NCBI RefSeq assembly: GCF_003992625.1
Contig: NZ_RZMW01000035.1
Coordinates: forward strand, 1 to 64,000
Direction: 5' to 3'
Source of the DNA: Pelagibacterium lentulum
GTDB taxonomy: Bacteria > Pseudomonadota > Alphaproteobacteria > Rhizobiales > Devosiaceae
Length of the DNA stretch: 64,000 nucleotides
The position numbers were made by a program, and so were the translations under genes. The notes under the pieces were generated by a model. That model saw nothing but the letters and a program-made list of their open reading frames with translations, did no database searches and had not been told where the DNA came from. This document shows positions 17,788 through 26,961 of this stretch, in pieces (the first letter of the stretch is position 1; every line of letters starts with the position of its first letter).

Positions 17788-18909
17788 TTATTCGCCCGGC
17801 CACTGAAGCTCGCCATCGACATACAGCGAGGCAACTAGATCCGGGTCCATCATGTCCTCAATCGCAGGTAACGTCCTGAGATCTCCATATTGGGCGACCA
17901 TGGCGTGCTCGGCCTCCCAGTCAGCGATCGACTGAACTCCTGGCGCCTTTCCGGTTGCACGCACCCATCCCGCCTCAACCGCCCAGGTTCGAGCCTGCTG
18001 GTCCGCCGGAAATGCCGAGCCCTGATTGTTTTCTTCCGCAAGCACGCTGATCCGCTCCACGCAATCGGCTTCATCGTCCAGACAATGATGCAGCGCCTTG
18101 AGCGTTGCACGCATGAAGTCCGCAACGACCTCTCGGTTCTCATTGAGGAACTGGGTGTTCACCTCCATCACGTTGTAAGTGCCCTGAAGGTCGTAATCGG
18201 CCGGCCGGAACTCGTTGAACGGAAGCCCCATGGCACGCAGCCGCTCGGGCTGGTTCGATGCATAGCCTACAATCGCATCGACCTGCCCACGGGTGACAAC
18301 GGTCGGGTCATAATTCGTCATCCTGATAAGCTCGACCTTGGAAACATCCACGCCCGCACTGTCCAGCATCGCTTTGGCAATCGGCGTAATGTTAATGAAG
18401 TATCCCAGCTTCCGGCCCTCAAGCTCCTTGAGCGACGTGACATCCTCATGCGCAAAGATTGAGAATGGCGACGTCGTTCCATATGTCGCGACGGCTGTAA
18501 GGTTGCTGCTGTTGGCAGCGGCCAGAATAACGTCGGAAGCCGAACCCAGAGCAGTAAACTGAGCCTGACCCGATGAAACCAGTTGCTGGCCGTTTGCCCC
18601 GCCGGCGTTGATTTCAACGTCCAGGCAAAGTGCATCGAAATAACCCATTTCCTTGGCCAGGAAAACGTCGAGCTGCCCGGCACTCGCCGAGTAACCATAG
18701 CCCGACACATAAACAATGGTCCCGACCGCCGAATTGCGCTCACACGCCTCCGTACTGATTAGCACGCCCTCCGGCACGCCGGGATCAGCGCTTGCCTGTG
18801 CATCTGCTTGCGGAGAGCACCCTGCAAGCCACAAGGCTGCCAGCGCACTCAGGATCGGACCGCCGGAGGCGCACATGGCACGATAACTTTGCCGCTTAAC
18901 TTTAGTCAC
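17788..18909 (-). CDS. NMT1-like ABC substrate-binding lipoprotein (RibY-like)
   Basis: About 373 residues. The start is a GTG at 18909 with GGAGG five bases upstream (GGGGAGGAACTCGTG). The N-terminus is a lipoprotein signal with lipobox LAGC (Cys31), so the receptor is tethered to the outer face of the inner membrane, unlike the Tat-exported receptor of the first importer. The mature part has KEMGYFDALCLDVEINAGG and an NMT1-type two-lobe pattern. It heads an operon with ATPase, permease, monooxygenase and ribokinase, so riboflavin or a close flavin is the expected ligand, as for RibY receptors. Four Cys in the mature part could form disulfides. Confidence 0.82.
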   Translation of the reverse strand: MTKVKRQSYRAMCASGGPILSALAALWLAGCSPQADAQASADPGVPEGVLISTEACERNSAVGTIVYVSGYGYSASAGQLDVFLAKEMGYFDALCLDVEINAGGANGQQLVSSGQAQFTALGSASDVILAAANSSNLTAVATYGTTSPFSIFAHEDVTSLKELEGRKLGYFINITPIAKAMLDSAGVDVSKVELIRMTNYDPTVVTRGQVDAIVGYASNQPERLRAMGLPFNEFRPADYDLQGTYNVMEVNTQFLNENREVVADFMRATLKALHHCLDDEADCVERISVLAEENNQGSAFPADQQARTWAVEAGWVRATGKAPGVQSIADWEAEHAMVAQYGDLRTLPAIEDMMDPDLVASLYVDGELQWPGE

Positions 18910-18960
18910 GAGTTCCTCCCCACTCACTCAAGGTCTTCATATCCATTACCCGATTGAATC

Positions 18961-18984
18961 TGATTAATCAACGTTGAATATTTA
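18961..18984. promoter_or_regulatory. Operator-like region upstream of the flavin importer operon
   Basis: TGATTAATCA (18961-18970) is a 10-bp palindrome, followed at 18974 by TTGAATATTTA, which shares nine bases with the palindrome in the rcaB/padR promoter. The region is AT-rich and lies 50 to 75 bases before the GTG start. A possible PadR site. Confidence 0.35.
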
Positions 18985-19300
18985 TTTTCGCACGAATCCC
19001 AAGTGCAAGTTGACTTGCCGCAGGAATTCTCCTCTTTCAGTGCTGATTGCCACCTCCGGATCGCTGCAGGATTGAGGAGGCTAGCGATGACAGGACAGTT
19101 TTGTGGTACCCAGTAGGCAGTGCGACGCTTGTACTCGCGAAGCCCGAACATGCGTTCGATGCGATTGCAGCCCCTGTATCAACGAGGGTCATTGGGTATG
19201 TGGATCTTGCAGTTGGACTTCGGCAGAATACTGCTTATGAGCAGAGCCTCTCAAACAGCCGCCCTTCGTGCCGTTGTCGGACAGTAGTGTCTTGGCTCTT

Positions 19301-19402
19301 GTCGTCCGACAAGGTCATGAGTTTGCCGCTGCCAGTGTTGCGTATCGGCTCGATATCACCCGCCAGCATATTTATCAGTGGCGAGGCAAGATGGGCCGCT
19401 GA
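19301..19402 (+). pseudogene. Possible transposase helix-turn-helix remnant
   Basis: A short frame reads HEFAAASVAYRLDITRQHIY followed by QWRGKMGR and a stop. This is the helix-turn-helix pattern of small OrfA-type transposase proteins (AxxVAxxxxxxRxxIYxWR). There is no start and no downstream transposase, so at most it is a decayed fragment. Confidence 0.3.
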
Positions 19403-19474
19403 GTGCTATGAAAAACAATTCCGGCTTCATGCACATTGCGACCGAGCGCTTTGCAAATATGGGCGCAGTGCAGA

Positions 19475-19505
19475 CCACTTGGATTACCGGGTGTAATCCA
19501 AGTGG
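19475..19505. other. Perfect 13-bp hairpin
   Basis: CCACTTGGATTAC (19475-19487) and GTAATCCAAGTGG (19493-19505) form a perfect stem with a 5-base loop. It lies about 90 bases beyond the metY stop, in line with leftward transcription, but lacks a T-tract. It could be an end structure of the metY mRNA or the relic of an insertion sequence end. Confidence 0.5.
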
Positions 19506-19594
19506 AAGATTGTCGAGCCGCGTTTGTATGCGCAATCTTCGCTCAACAGGCCGTGCAACTGCAGGGGATATATGGCCACCTTGCCCTGCAATTG

Positions 19595-20866
19595 TTATAT
19601 ATGCGCCAGTGCCTGATCGACGTCTGCGATGATGTCATCGATGTTCTCAATGCCCACCGAAATGCGCACAAGATCCTCAGACACGCCAGCCAATTTCAGT
19701 TCATCGGCATCAAGTTGACGATGCGTGGTGGTCGCGGGATGACAAGCCAGTGATTTGGCATCACCGATGTTGACAAGGCGGTAGATCATTTTGAGCGCGT
19801 CAATGAACTTCCCGCCAGCTTCGCGTCCACCAGCAACTCCAAAGCTGACGATTCCTGATGCCTTCCCCCCCGAAATCTTGTCACAAACGGGCTTATAGCG
19901 GTTGGTTTCGAGCCCCGCATAGTTCACCCATTTCACCTTGGGGTGGGACTGAAGGTATTTGGCGAGTTCGAGGGCATTTTCACAGTGACGCTCCATGCGG
20001 AGGCCCAATGTCTCAAGCCCCATCATAATCAGAAACGCGTTGTGTGGCGACAATGCAGCCCCCGTATTGCGCAGAGGAGCAACACGGCAGCGTCCAATAT
20101 AGGCAGCGGCTCCAAGGGCGTCGGTATAGACGACACCATGGTAGGACGGGTCCGGCTCGTTCAGGATTTTGAAGCGCTCCTTGTGCGCAACCCAGTCAAA
20201 CTTTCCTGAATCCACGATAATACCACCGATGGCGTTGCCATGTCCGCCGATATATTTAGTCAGGGAATGAACAACGATATCGGCACCGAACTCAAACGGA
20301 CGGCAGAGAAACGGCGTGGCGACCGTATTATCGACGATCAATGGGACGCCGTGGCGATGGGCGATCCCGGCGAGCTTTTCGATGTCCACGACGTTGCCAG
20401 CCGGATTCCCGATCGACTCGCAAAAGACAGCTCTGGTGTTTTCATCGATCAAGCCGTCGAAAGCATCAAGATCATCGCCTGGAGCCATACGCACTTCGAT
20501 ACCCTGGCGAGGCAGGGCGTGCATGAACAAATTGTAGGTGCCACCATAAAGCTGGCTCACAGAAACAATGTTATCGCCAGCCCCGGCAATCGTCTGGATG
20601 GCATACGTGATCGCTGCCATCCCAGAGGCGACCGCCAATGCTCCTATGCCTCCTTCCAGGGCGGCCATACGCTGTTCCAGCACCGCGGAAGTGGGGTTCA
20701 TGATACGCGTATAGATATTGCCCTCGACCTTGAGGTCGAAAAGATCGGCACCATGCTGGGTATCGTCAAATGTGTAGGAGGTCGTCTGATAGATTGGCAC
20801 GGCGGCCGACTTTGTAGTCGGTTCTGGAGTATACCCGTGGTGAAGAGCAAGTGTTTCAAGTTTCAT
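19595..20866 (-). CDS. metY: O-acetylhomoserine sulfhydrylase
   Basis: A 423-residue Cys/Met-metabolism PLP enzyme. PLP-phosphate contacts SGMAAI and YGGTYNLF lie in the first third, and the Schiff-base Lys204 is in [11 protein letters not shown]. It makes homocysteine from O-acetylhomoserine and sulfide in the cytoplasm. The length and the N-terminus ([10 protein letters not shown]-like [10 protein letters not shown] region) fit MetY rather than MetB/MetZ, which are nearer 380-400 residues. Monocistronic, between the flavin operon and gdhA. No SAM riboswitch is evident in the 66-base leader. Confidence 0.92.
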   Translation of the reverse strand: MKLETLALHHGYTPEPTTKSAAVPIYQTTSYTFDDTQHGADLFDLKVEGNIYTRIMNPTSAVLEQRMAALEGGIGALAVASGMAAITYAIQTIAGAGDNIVSVSQLYGGTYNLFMHALPRQGIEVRMAPGDDLDAFDGLIDENTRAVFCESIGNPAGNVVDIEKLAGIAHRHGVPLIVDNTVATPFLCRPFEFGADIVVHSLTKYIGGHGNAIGGIIVDSGKFDWVAHKERFKILNEPDPSYHGVVYTDALGAAAYIGRCRVAPLRNTGAALSPHNAFLIMMGLETLGLRMERHCENALELAKYLQSHPKVKWVNYAGLETNRYKPVCDKISGGKASGIVSFGVAGGREAGGKFIDALKMIYRLVNIGDAKSLACHPATTTHRQLDADELKLAGVSEDLVRISVGIENIDDIIADVDQALAHI

Positions 20867-20932
20867 AAATTTCCTCCGTATCGGACGTCGCCATGATAGG
20901 CTCAGCCGTTCTAGGATGCCATCGCCTGCCGA

Positions 20933-22288
<1,356 letters not shown>

Positions 22289-22310
22289 TTACCTTTTTAG
22301 TTTATGTTGA

Positions 22311-22341
22311 GGCGCGAGGGCGAGGGGGTTGCCCTCGCGCC
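22311..22341 (-). other. Perfect 11-bp GC hairpin between rnk-like gene and gdhA
   Basis: GGCGCGAGGGC (22311-22321) pairs with GCCCTCGCGCC (22331-22341). It lies 48 bases after the stop of the upstream rnk-like gene and just before gdhA, so it could limit read-through; there is an A-rich rather than T-rich tail on the transcribed strand. Confidence 0.5.
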
Positions 22342-22388
22342 AATCGCCATCGCGCAGTGTTGGAGACCTGTACGACAGCAATAGGAGA

Positions 22389-22901
22389 TCATGCGGCAGA
22401 TGGGCCAGGATCATCGCCCGGCTTAGGGACGGAACGTCGGAAAGCAGGTTGTGGACTACCGCTGTGGCTTGCCACCAGATGTAAATTGCCCGTCGTCTTG
22501 CGTGCCTTGCTTTCCGCTTCCGGTTGATAGAGCACTTTATGGATTTCGAGCGCGACCACGCGCCCACCAAAATCAATCTCGATTTTATCTCCAGCTGCCT
22601 GACCCAAAAGCCCGATCCCCCTGAGGCTGGCGACCGACTGGTGATCCTGACCCGGCACATAATGCTCGATTGGTACAAGCCGACGCTCTTGTGACCATTG
22701 GTCATCGACGGTGAAGGCGACGCGAGATCCAATCGTTACAACCTCGGCGGGAAGATCGTCGGCAAATACAATCTGGGCGTCGTCTAACTTCTTGCGGATT
22801 GCAGCGATGAGAAGTTCGTCGCCACCTAAATGGTCAGCGAGCATCGTTTCCAGAATTGAAAAATCGCGCGGCGTGACACTTGGACGTCTGGACATGCACA
22901 T
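22389..22901 (-). CDS. Rnk/GreA-C-domain protein 1
   Basis: About 170 residues. The middle and end carry the GreA/GreB C-terminal (FKBP-like) fold as in Rnk: VVTIGSRVAFTVDD, RRLVPIEHYVPG, VASLRGIGLLGQAAGDKIEI. Rnk-type proteins bind RNA polymerase or affect nucleoside diphosphate kinase; the coiled-coil N-terminus of true GreA is absent. The start at ATG 22901 has GGTGGA upstream; ATG 22895 is an alternative. The C-terminal 30 residues are a Ser/Pro-rich tail unlike Rnk. It is preceded by a second protein of the same family, 121 bases upstream. Confidence 0.75.
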   Translation of the reverse strand: MCMSRRPSVTPRDFSILETMLADHLGGDELLIAAIRKKLDDAQIVFADDLPAEVVTIGSRVAFTVDDQWSQERRLVPIEHYVPGQDHQSVASLRGIGLLGQAAGDKIEIDFGGRVVALEIHKVLYQPEAESKARKTTGNLHLVASHSGSPQPAFRRSVPKPGDDPGPSAA

Positions 22902-23022
22902 GAGGATTCCACCTTCGAGTAAAATGCGGTTCATTAGATGTGACCAGAACGGCATCATGCCGGTCTGGTCTCTTGATCCAAACTTGAGCACCGCTGGCAG
23001 CTCGTTATTGAGGTATCTCATG

Positions 23023-23430
23023 TCACTGGCCCTGCTGCACACGATTGACGGTCAGCGACAGGCGTCGACCGTCCCGTGCGGTCCAGGGGATGCTTTGCCC
23101 CTCACGCAGACCGATGAGTGCTGCACCGATCGGGGTCAGTACAGAGACCTTTCCCGATGCGATGTCTGCGTTACCGGGGAAAACCAATTGAAAGGTGCGG
23201 TTAAATCCGTCCTCCGTCGTGAAGGAAACGATCGATCCCATCCGAACGGCATCGTCAGGCAGTTTACCTTGGTCAACGACACGCGCACGATCCAGCTCGT
23301 TCATCAGTTGGTCCGCGACACTCGCCATTGGACCAGAAATTCCACTGGCCATCGTCATCAGTTTTCCATGATCCTCGACGCCAAGGATCAAGCGCGGCAA
23401 GGCCGTTGATTTCATTGCAGTTTGAGACAT
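23023..23430 (-). CDS. Rnk/GreA-C-domain protein 2
   Basis: A 135-residue Rnk-like protein: LPRLILGVEDHGKLMTMA, a helical linker (MNELDRARVV), then the GreA/B C-terminal domain (AVRMGSIVSFTTED, FQLVFPGNADIASGKVSVLT, PIGAALIGLREGQSI). This is the length and layout of Rnk, the regulator of nucleoside diphosphate kinase. The start is the ATG at 23430. It forms a tandem with the next gene; both may act on transcription under stress. A perfect hairpin at 23531-23567 lies in its leader. Confidence 0.82.
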   Translation of the reverse strand: MSQTAMKSTALPRLILGVEDHGKLMTMASGISGPMASVADQLMNELDRARVVDQGKLPDDAVRMGSIVSFTTEDGFNRTFQLVFPGNADIASGKVSVLTPIGAALIGLREGQSIPWTARDGRRLSLTVNRVQQGQ

Positions 23431-23530
23431 GATTGCACACGATCTTCGCCAGCAACGCGGCTGGCAGTCCAATGTTGAGAAAATTGTGAAGGCACCAAAG
23501 ACGCTGATCGTGCATACGATGAGCGCACCT

Positions 23531-23567
23531 CCCGAAGCTCGGAAGGCACAAATAGCCGAGCTTCGGG
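23531..23567. other. Perfect 12-bp hairpin in the leader of the rnk-like tandem
   Basis: CCCGAAGCTCGG (23531-23542) and CCGAGCTTCGGG (23556-23567) with a 13-base loop, about 100 bases upstream of the rnk-like start. No T-tract. The gene-free stretch 23431-23773 holds nothing else I can name. Confidence 0.5.
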
Positions 23568-23773
23568 TTACAGTCCTATTACGGGCTGTCCCATGAGCAT
23601 TTCCTGAAGTGTCAAACGCGCTCGGATAGTCATAAGTTTATAGCTAGTCCTTTGTACGGGGAAGTCAAGTCTGGGCTAGGGCATGCGACCAGAGGTCCGC
23701 CTAACTGGATTGACGTGACGAAAGGGAGCAGTCCAGCGACTGATCGCCTATCTTGTTTTGCGAACCAATACTA

Positions 23774-23971
23774 TCAATCGCGCAAGAGGACACCGGACAG
23801 TCGCTGATGTGACACATTGCGACGGAGCGGACCGGAACGCGGCATAGGCACAGGCCAATGGTCTGGTAGTGGTTTCAAACACCACGGGCATCGCATCGCG
23901 GCCCGCGGAATGGTTTCTGTACAATGACGACAAGTAAAAGGGCTGACAGAATTTCGCACACCGGCCTCCAT
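23774..23971 (-). CDS. Possible small zinc-ribbon protein
   Basis: A 65-residue frame from an ATG at 23971. It contains FTCRHCTETIPRAAMRCPWC, that is CxxC, ten residues, CxxC, the spacing of a small zinc ribbon. The rest is Pro/Arg-rich and unremarkable. Alone between an rnk-like gene and an EIIA-like gene. The metal motif is the only support, so it may be a chance frame. Confidence 0.35.
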   Translation of the reverse strand: MEAGVRNSVSPFTCRHCTETIPRAAMRCPWCLKPLPDHWPVPMPRSGPLRRNVSHQRLSGVLLRD

Positions 23972-24379
23972 TTACGCTTGCGCGACGAAAAAGAACGAGA
24001 ACTCAAAATGGTCCCGAGGCGGTGTATTGACGCTAGCGCAAAACACATTCCCCGCCCCGGGGGGAGGTGAGTGCGCCGATTGGCGTTCTGGTACAGGCAG
24101 TTTTGATCGACTTGCGGAGCATAGATATCAACATAGCGCCCAAAGTGGTCTTTGCAAGTAGGCGCGCCACGCGACAAAAATGCTCAGTTGACATAATTAT
24201 TATCGACGCTAGGTTTTCTGAACTATGAGCACCTATGGCTTCAAAAACACTTTTAAGTCTGCGCCTACAGACCGGGATGCCTAGCCCGGAAGCTGCGAAA
24301 CACTTTGCACTTCCGGGAAAACATTCACGACAACTTTAATTCTTTAGTCGGCTTCAACTTTACCCGGCGGAGGTTCGTG
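23972..24379. other. Gene-free stretch upstream of the EIIA-like gene
   Basis: No gene seen in about 400 bases. A candidate sigma-70-type promoter reading right lies at 24188-24215: TTGACA, a 16-base spacer, TAGGTT. A C/G-rich run at 24050-24067 is also present. The promoter would serve the EIIA-like gene at 24380. Confidence 0.35.
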
Positions 24380-24868
24380 ATGGCACTCTCAAGTGTTTCG
24401 TTTGAAATAGAATTCACAATCGATAATCTATCGAAATCGCGCAAGGCAGCACTGAGCACCTTAGGTCAACGCATTGGCACGCTCAGACCTGCGATATTTG
24501 CGCATGACATTACCCGTTGCTTTCTGGCACGTGAGATGCTGGGATCGACTGCCATAGGGTCAGGCGTTGCAGCACCCCACACCATCTTTGAGCAGGTCTG
24601 CCCTCCTCTGATTCATGTGACGCACCTGAAACACCCCGTCGACTTCCGCGCTGAAGATGCCCGTCCAGTAGATGTGTTGCTGTGTGCCGTGGGCAATCGC
24701 CATGACATACGCTGGCTGCATATTGCTCTGCCCCGGCTGGCGAGACTTGCCAAGCTCCCCCACTTGGCTGCCAAGTTACGCGCGGCTAAGTCTGGATGTG
24801 CCGTAGAAGATATTCTGGCAAGCGTTGGCATCTACTCTGAGCGGACCATGCCGAAAAAAGCAGCATAG
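24380..24868 (+). CDS. PTS EIIA-like (PtsN-type) protein
   Basis: About 162 residues with an EIIA(Fru/Ntr) domain. The phosphorylatable His is His67 in GSGVAAPHTIFEQV, and the domain continues through VDVLLCAVGN and LHIALPRLARLAK. EIIANtr-type proteins take phosphate from a PTS phosphocarrier and regulate nitrogen or stress functions. I start at ATG 24380 (MALSSVSFEI), although the frame is open to 24305. It is shorter at the C-terminus than typical PtsN plus a basic tail. It lies near three Rnk-like proteins, suggesting a stress-response neighbourhood. Confidence 0.78.
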   Translation: MALSSVSFEIEFTIDNLSKSRKAALSTLGQRIGTLRPAIFAHDITRCFLAREMLGSTAIGSGVAAPHTIFEQVCPPLIHVTHLKHPVDFRAEDARPVDVLLCAVGNRHDIRWLHIALPRLARLAKLPHLAAKLRAAKSGCAVEDILASVGIYSERTMPKKAA

Positions 24869-25030
24869 CGCGATGACCATTTTAGTGACCTGGAGGCGAA
24901 CTCAAACAGGAGGATCGCCCCTGGTCAGCACATGAGTGCGGCCAGGGACGATATTCAAGCATTCCAAATTTCGAAAATTTTTCCCCTCCAGTCCCAGAAG
25001 CCTCTGCGGACGTATTGAAGGTTATGGCAA

Positions 25031-25168
25031 ATGGCAAAACGCAAGGGCGACCAGCAACGCAAACAGCCCAAAAAGAAAAAACAGAAGCAAAGTCTCGCTC
25101 CTGACTCGGTCACCGGCCTGATATCGGGATCGGGTGTACCGGAGGCCGGCAAGCGAAAAGCAAAATAA
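25031..25168 (+). CDS. Lys-rich 45-residue basic microprotein
   Basis: A short frame from ATG 25031 to TAA 25168. It starts MAKRKGDQQRKQPKKKKQKQ, continues to SLAPDSVTGLISGSGVPEAG and ends KRKAK. The first 20 residues are almost all Lys, Arg and Gln, followed by a neutral Ser/Gly linker and a second basic end. AAGG lies about 10 bases upstream. Composition suggests nucleic-acid or ribosome binding; no family recognised. It could be a chance frame, but the compositional order is unlike shadow frames around it. Confidence 0.45.
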   Translation: MAKRKGDQQRKQPKKKKQKQSLAPDSVTGLISGSGVPEAGKRKAK

Positions 25169-25228
25169 GCCGCATTGGGGGCAGAAGAACCGCTGCCCCC
25201 AACTCTCCATTTTCAAACGAGTACCACT

Positions 25229-26509
25229 ATGCTTTCCCGCCCCCCAATGTCGCCTCCCGCCAATACCAACACGTCATATGGCACAATTTGGCAAGTCGCC
25301 TTGCCGTTGATGGTCCTGGCACTGGGACACACCATTTCCAATCTGGTTCGAACGCTTCCGGCAGTTTCAGCTGATCTGGTTGCACGGGATCTGGCTCTAT
25401 CGGCAGGCGATATCGCTGCAGTGACCGGGGTTTATCACCTGGCATTTGCTGCCGGACAAATTCCAGTGGGCGTTGCGCTTGACCGCTACAGCGTCAAGGC
25501 CGTCGTCAGCACACTGTTGGGTGTAGTGGTTGTTGGTTCGGTTTTGGCAGAGTTTGTGCAAGGTGCCACGGGTTTTGCAATAACCCAGATTGTACTTGGG
25601 ATAGGAACTTGCGGAATGCTTTTATGCCCTCTCACCTATGCCGCGCGAACGACGGACCCAAGCCGGTTTGCTCTTTGGTCTGCCGTCATTTTGGCAATCG
25701 GCAACACCGGCATGATACTCTCGGCCAGTCCAATGGCATGGCTCATCGAACATCATGGCTGGCGACTTGCCTACGGTTTGCCTGCGCTGTTTGCGCTGCT
25801 TGTCCTTATTATCGTGCAGCTGGCCATTCGACCAGTTCGTGCATCGAACGATATGCCTGCGAGCATAGGTTCAGAGGTCCGGGAAGTGCTAAAAATTGGC
25901 ATTTCACCGGCGCTTCGCGGCGTTATTCTCCTCGCATTTGTGTCTTTTGCGGTGATGATCGGTGTCCGCGGAATGTGGGCCGGCCCTTGGTTGATGGAGG
26001 CAAAGGATATGGCCAGAGTTTCCGCTGGGAATGTCTTGCTCGCCTTGACGCTCATGTTGATTACCATGCCCATGGTGGTGGGGCTCATCGAGAAACGTTT
26101 TGGTCGCCCCTACGCGCTATTGGCAATCGGCCACGTCCTTGCTGGTGTTGCACTCATACTGCTACCGGCTGGCTCGGATAATGGATTGCTGGCACGAGCT
26201 TTCGGCGCTGAAACTCTCTCGGCAAGCTTCGACATAACACTGGTTGTTGCATTCGGCATCTTCATTTCGGTGCAGCCACTCTTGTTCGCGCTTGGTCGTG
26301 CTGCAGTCGAGCCTCGGCATGCTGGCAAGGCGCTTTCGGCAGTGAATTTGTCCTTCTTTGTCGGGGCAGCAGCCATTCAAGCGGTCTCAGCGCCGGTGAA
26401 CGCGTCATTTGGTCTTGCGGGCGTTTTGATGTTTCTAGGCATGCTTAGCATGGTGGGTGGTTTTGGGTTCTGGCTTCTGCAAAGCCGCACGTCCCTTGAT
26501 GGCGGATGA
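25229..26509 (+). CDS. MFS transporter
   Basis: A 426-residue major facilitator with about 12 hydrophobic segments; the family loop motif is near GVALDRYSVKAV between segments 2 and 3, and AFGIFISVQPLLFALGRAAV in the C-terminal half. It imports or exports a small solute using proton motive force across the inner membrane. The start ATG at 25229 (MLSRPPMSPP) gives a short cytoplasmic N-terminus before the first segment (VALPLMVLALGHTI). The gene stands alone, so the solute cannot be guessed. Confidence 0.88.
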   Translation: MLSRPPMSPPANTNTSYGTIWQVALPLMVLALGHTISNLVRTLPAVSADLVARDLALSAGDIAAVTGVYHLAFAAGQIPVGVALDRYSVKAVVSTLLGVVVVGSVLAEFVQGATGFAITQIVLGIGTCGMLLCPLTYAARTTDPSRFALWSAVILAIGNTGMILSASPMAWLIEHHGWRLAYGLPALFALLVLIIVQLAIRPVRASNDMPASIGSEVREVLKIGISPALRGVILLAFVSFAVMIGVRGMWAGPWLMEAKDMARVSAGNVLLALTLMLITMPMVVGLIEKRFGRPYALLAIGHVLAGVALILLPAGSDNGLLARAFGAETLSASFDITLVVAFGIFISVQPLLFALGRAAVEPRHAGKALSAVNLSFFVGAAAIQAVSAPVNASFGLAGVLMFLGMLSMVGGFGFWLLQSRTSLDGG

Positions 26510-26961
26510 ACCAATCTGCAAGAAAGGTGACACCTGCAAACGACGAGCCGGGTGTTCTTGACGGCGATTGGACGGCGCTACTCTTCGACAGTCGATGCAA
26601 AGATGAACACTGGACCATTTTTTGAAAGTCTAATTTATTTCTCATCTTTGGCACTGCCCGTGTTGCGCGCTTAGCCAGTGCCGAAATCGTCCAGCGAATC
26701 CGTCATACCTTGTTTGGACCTGTCGCGGTTTGTTGCCGCTCCTTTGATATCATGTGGCGAGCGGGTAACCTCCGTGAAAATGCACCTGGAACCAAACATC
26801 TGCCCTGGCAGAATGGCCTGTAGTGTCGGGCTGAGACCAATTGCCGCCGGGTGGTCGTTGGTGGCGATTCTGCGGTATGGTCAACCGTCCTGTATTTTTT
26901 GAAAGAACCAGCACGACGATGACGTGACAGGCTTTCCTTTTTGCAACTGAGGTTGGCGAAG
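26510..26961. other. Gene-free stretch between MFS and acetyltransferase genes
   Basis: No gene found in 450 bases. A 9-bp inverted repeat (CAAAGATGA at 26598-26606, TCATCTTTG at 26642-26650) encloses an AT-rich core with a T6 run and might act as a loose terminator for the MFS gene. Nothing else stands out. Confidence 0.35.

Larger units (their letters stand above)
18928..19594. other. Gene-free stretch between flavin operon and metY
   Basis: About 670 bases without an intact gene. It holds the flavin-operon promoter, a short transposase-like helix-turn-helix remnant near 19301-19402 and a perfect 13-bp hairpin at 19475-19505. No frame in it looks like a complete protein. Confidence 0.5.

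Noticed and set aside
12100-19100. FMN riboswitch in the flavin cluster leaders
   Set aside because: The leaders before rcaB and the importer operon are short and I see none of the conserved RFN-element stems.
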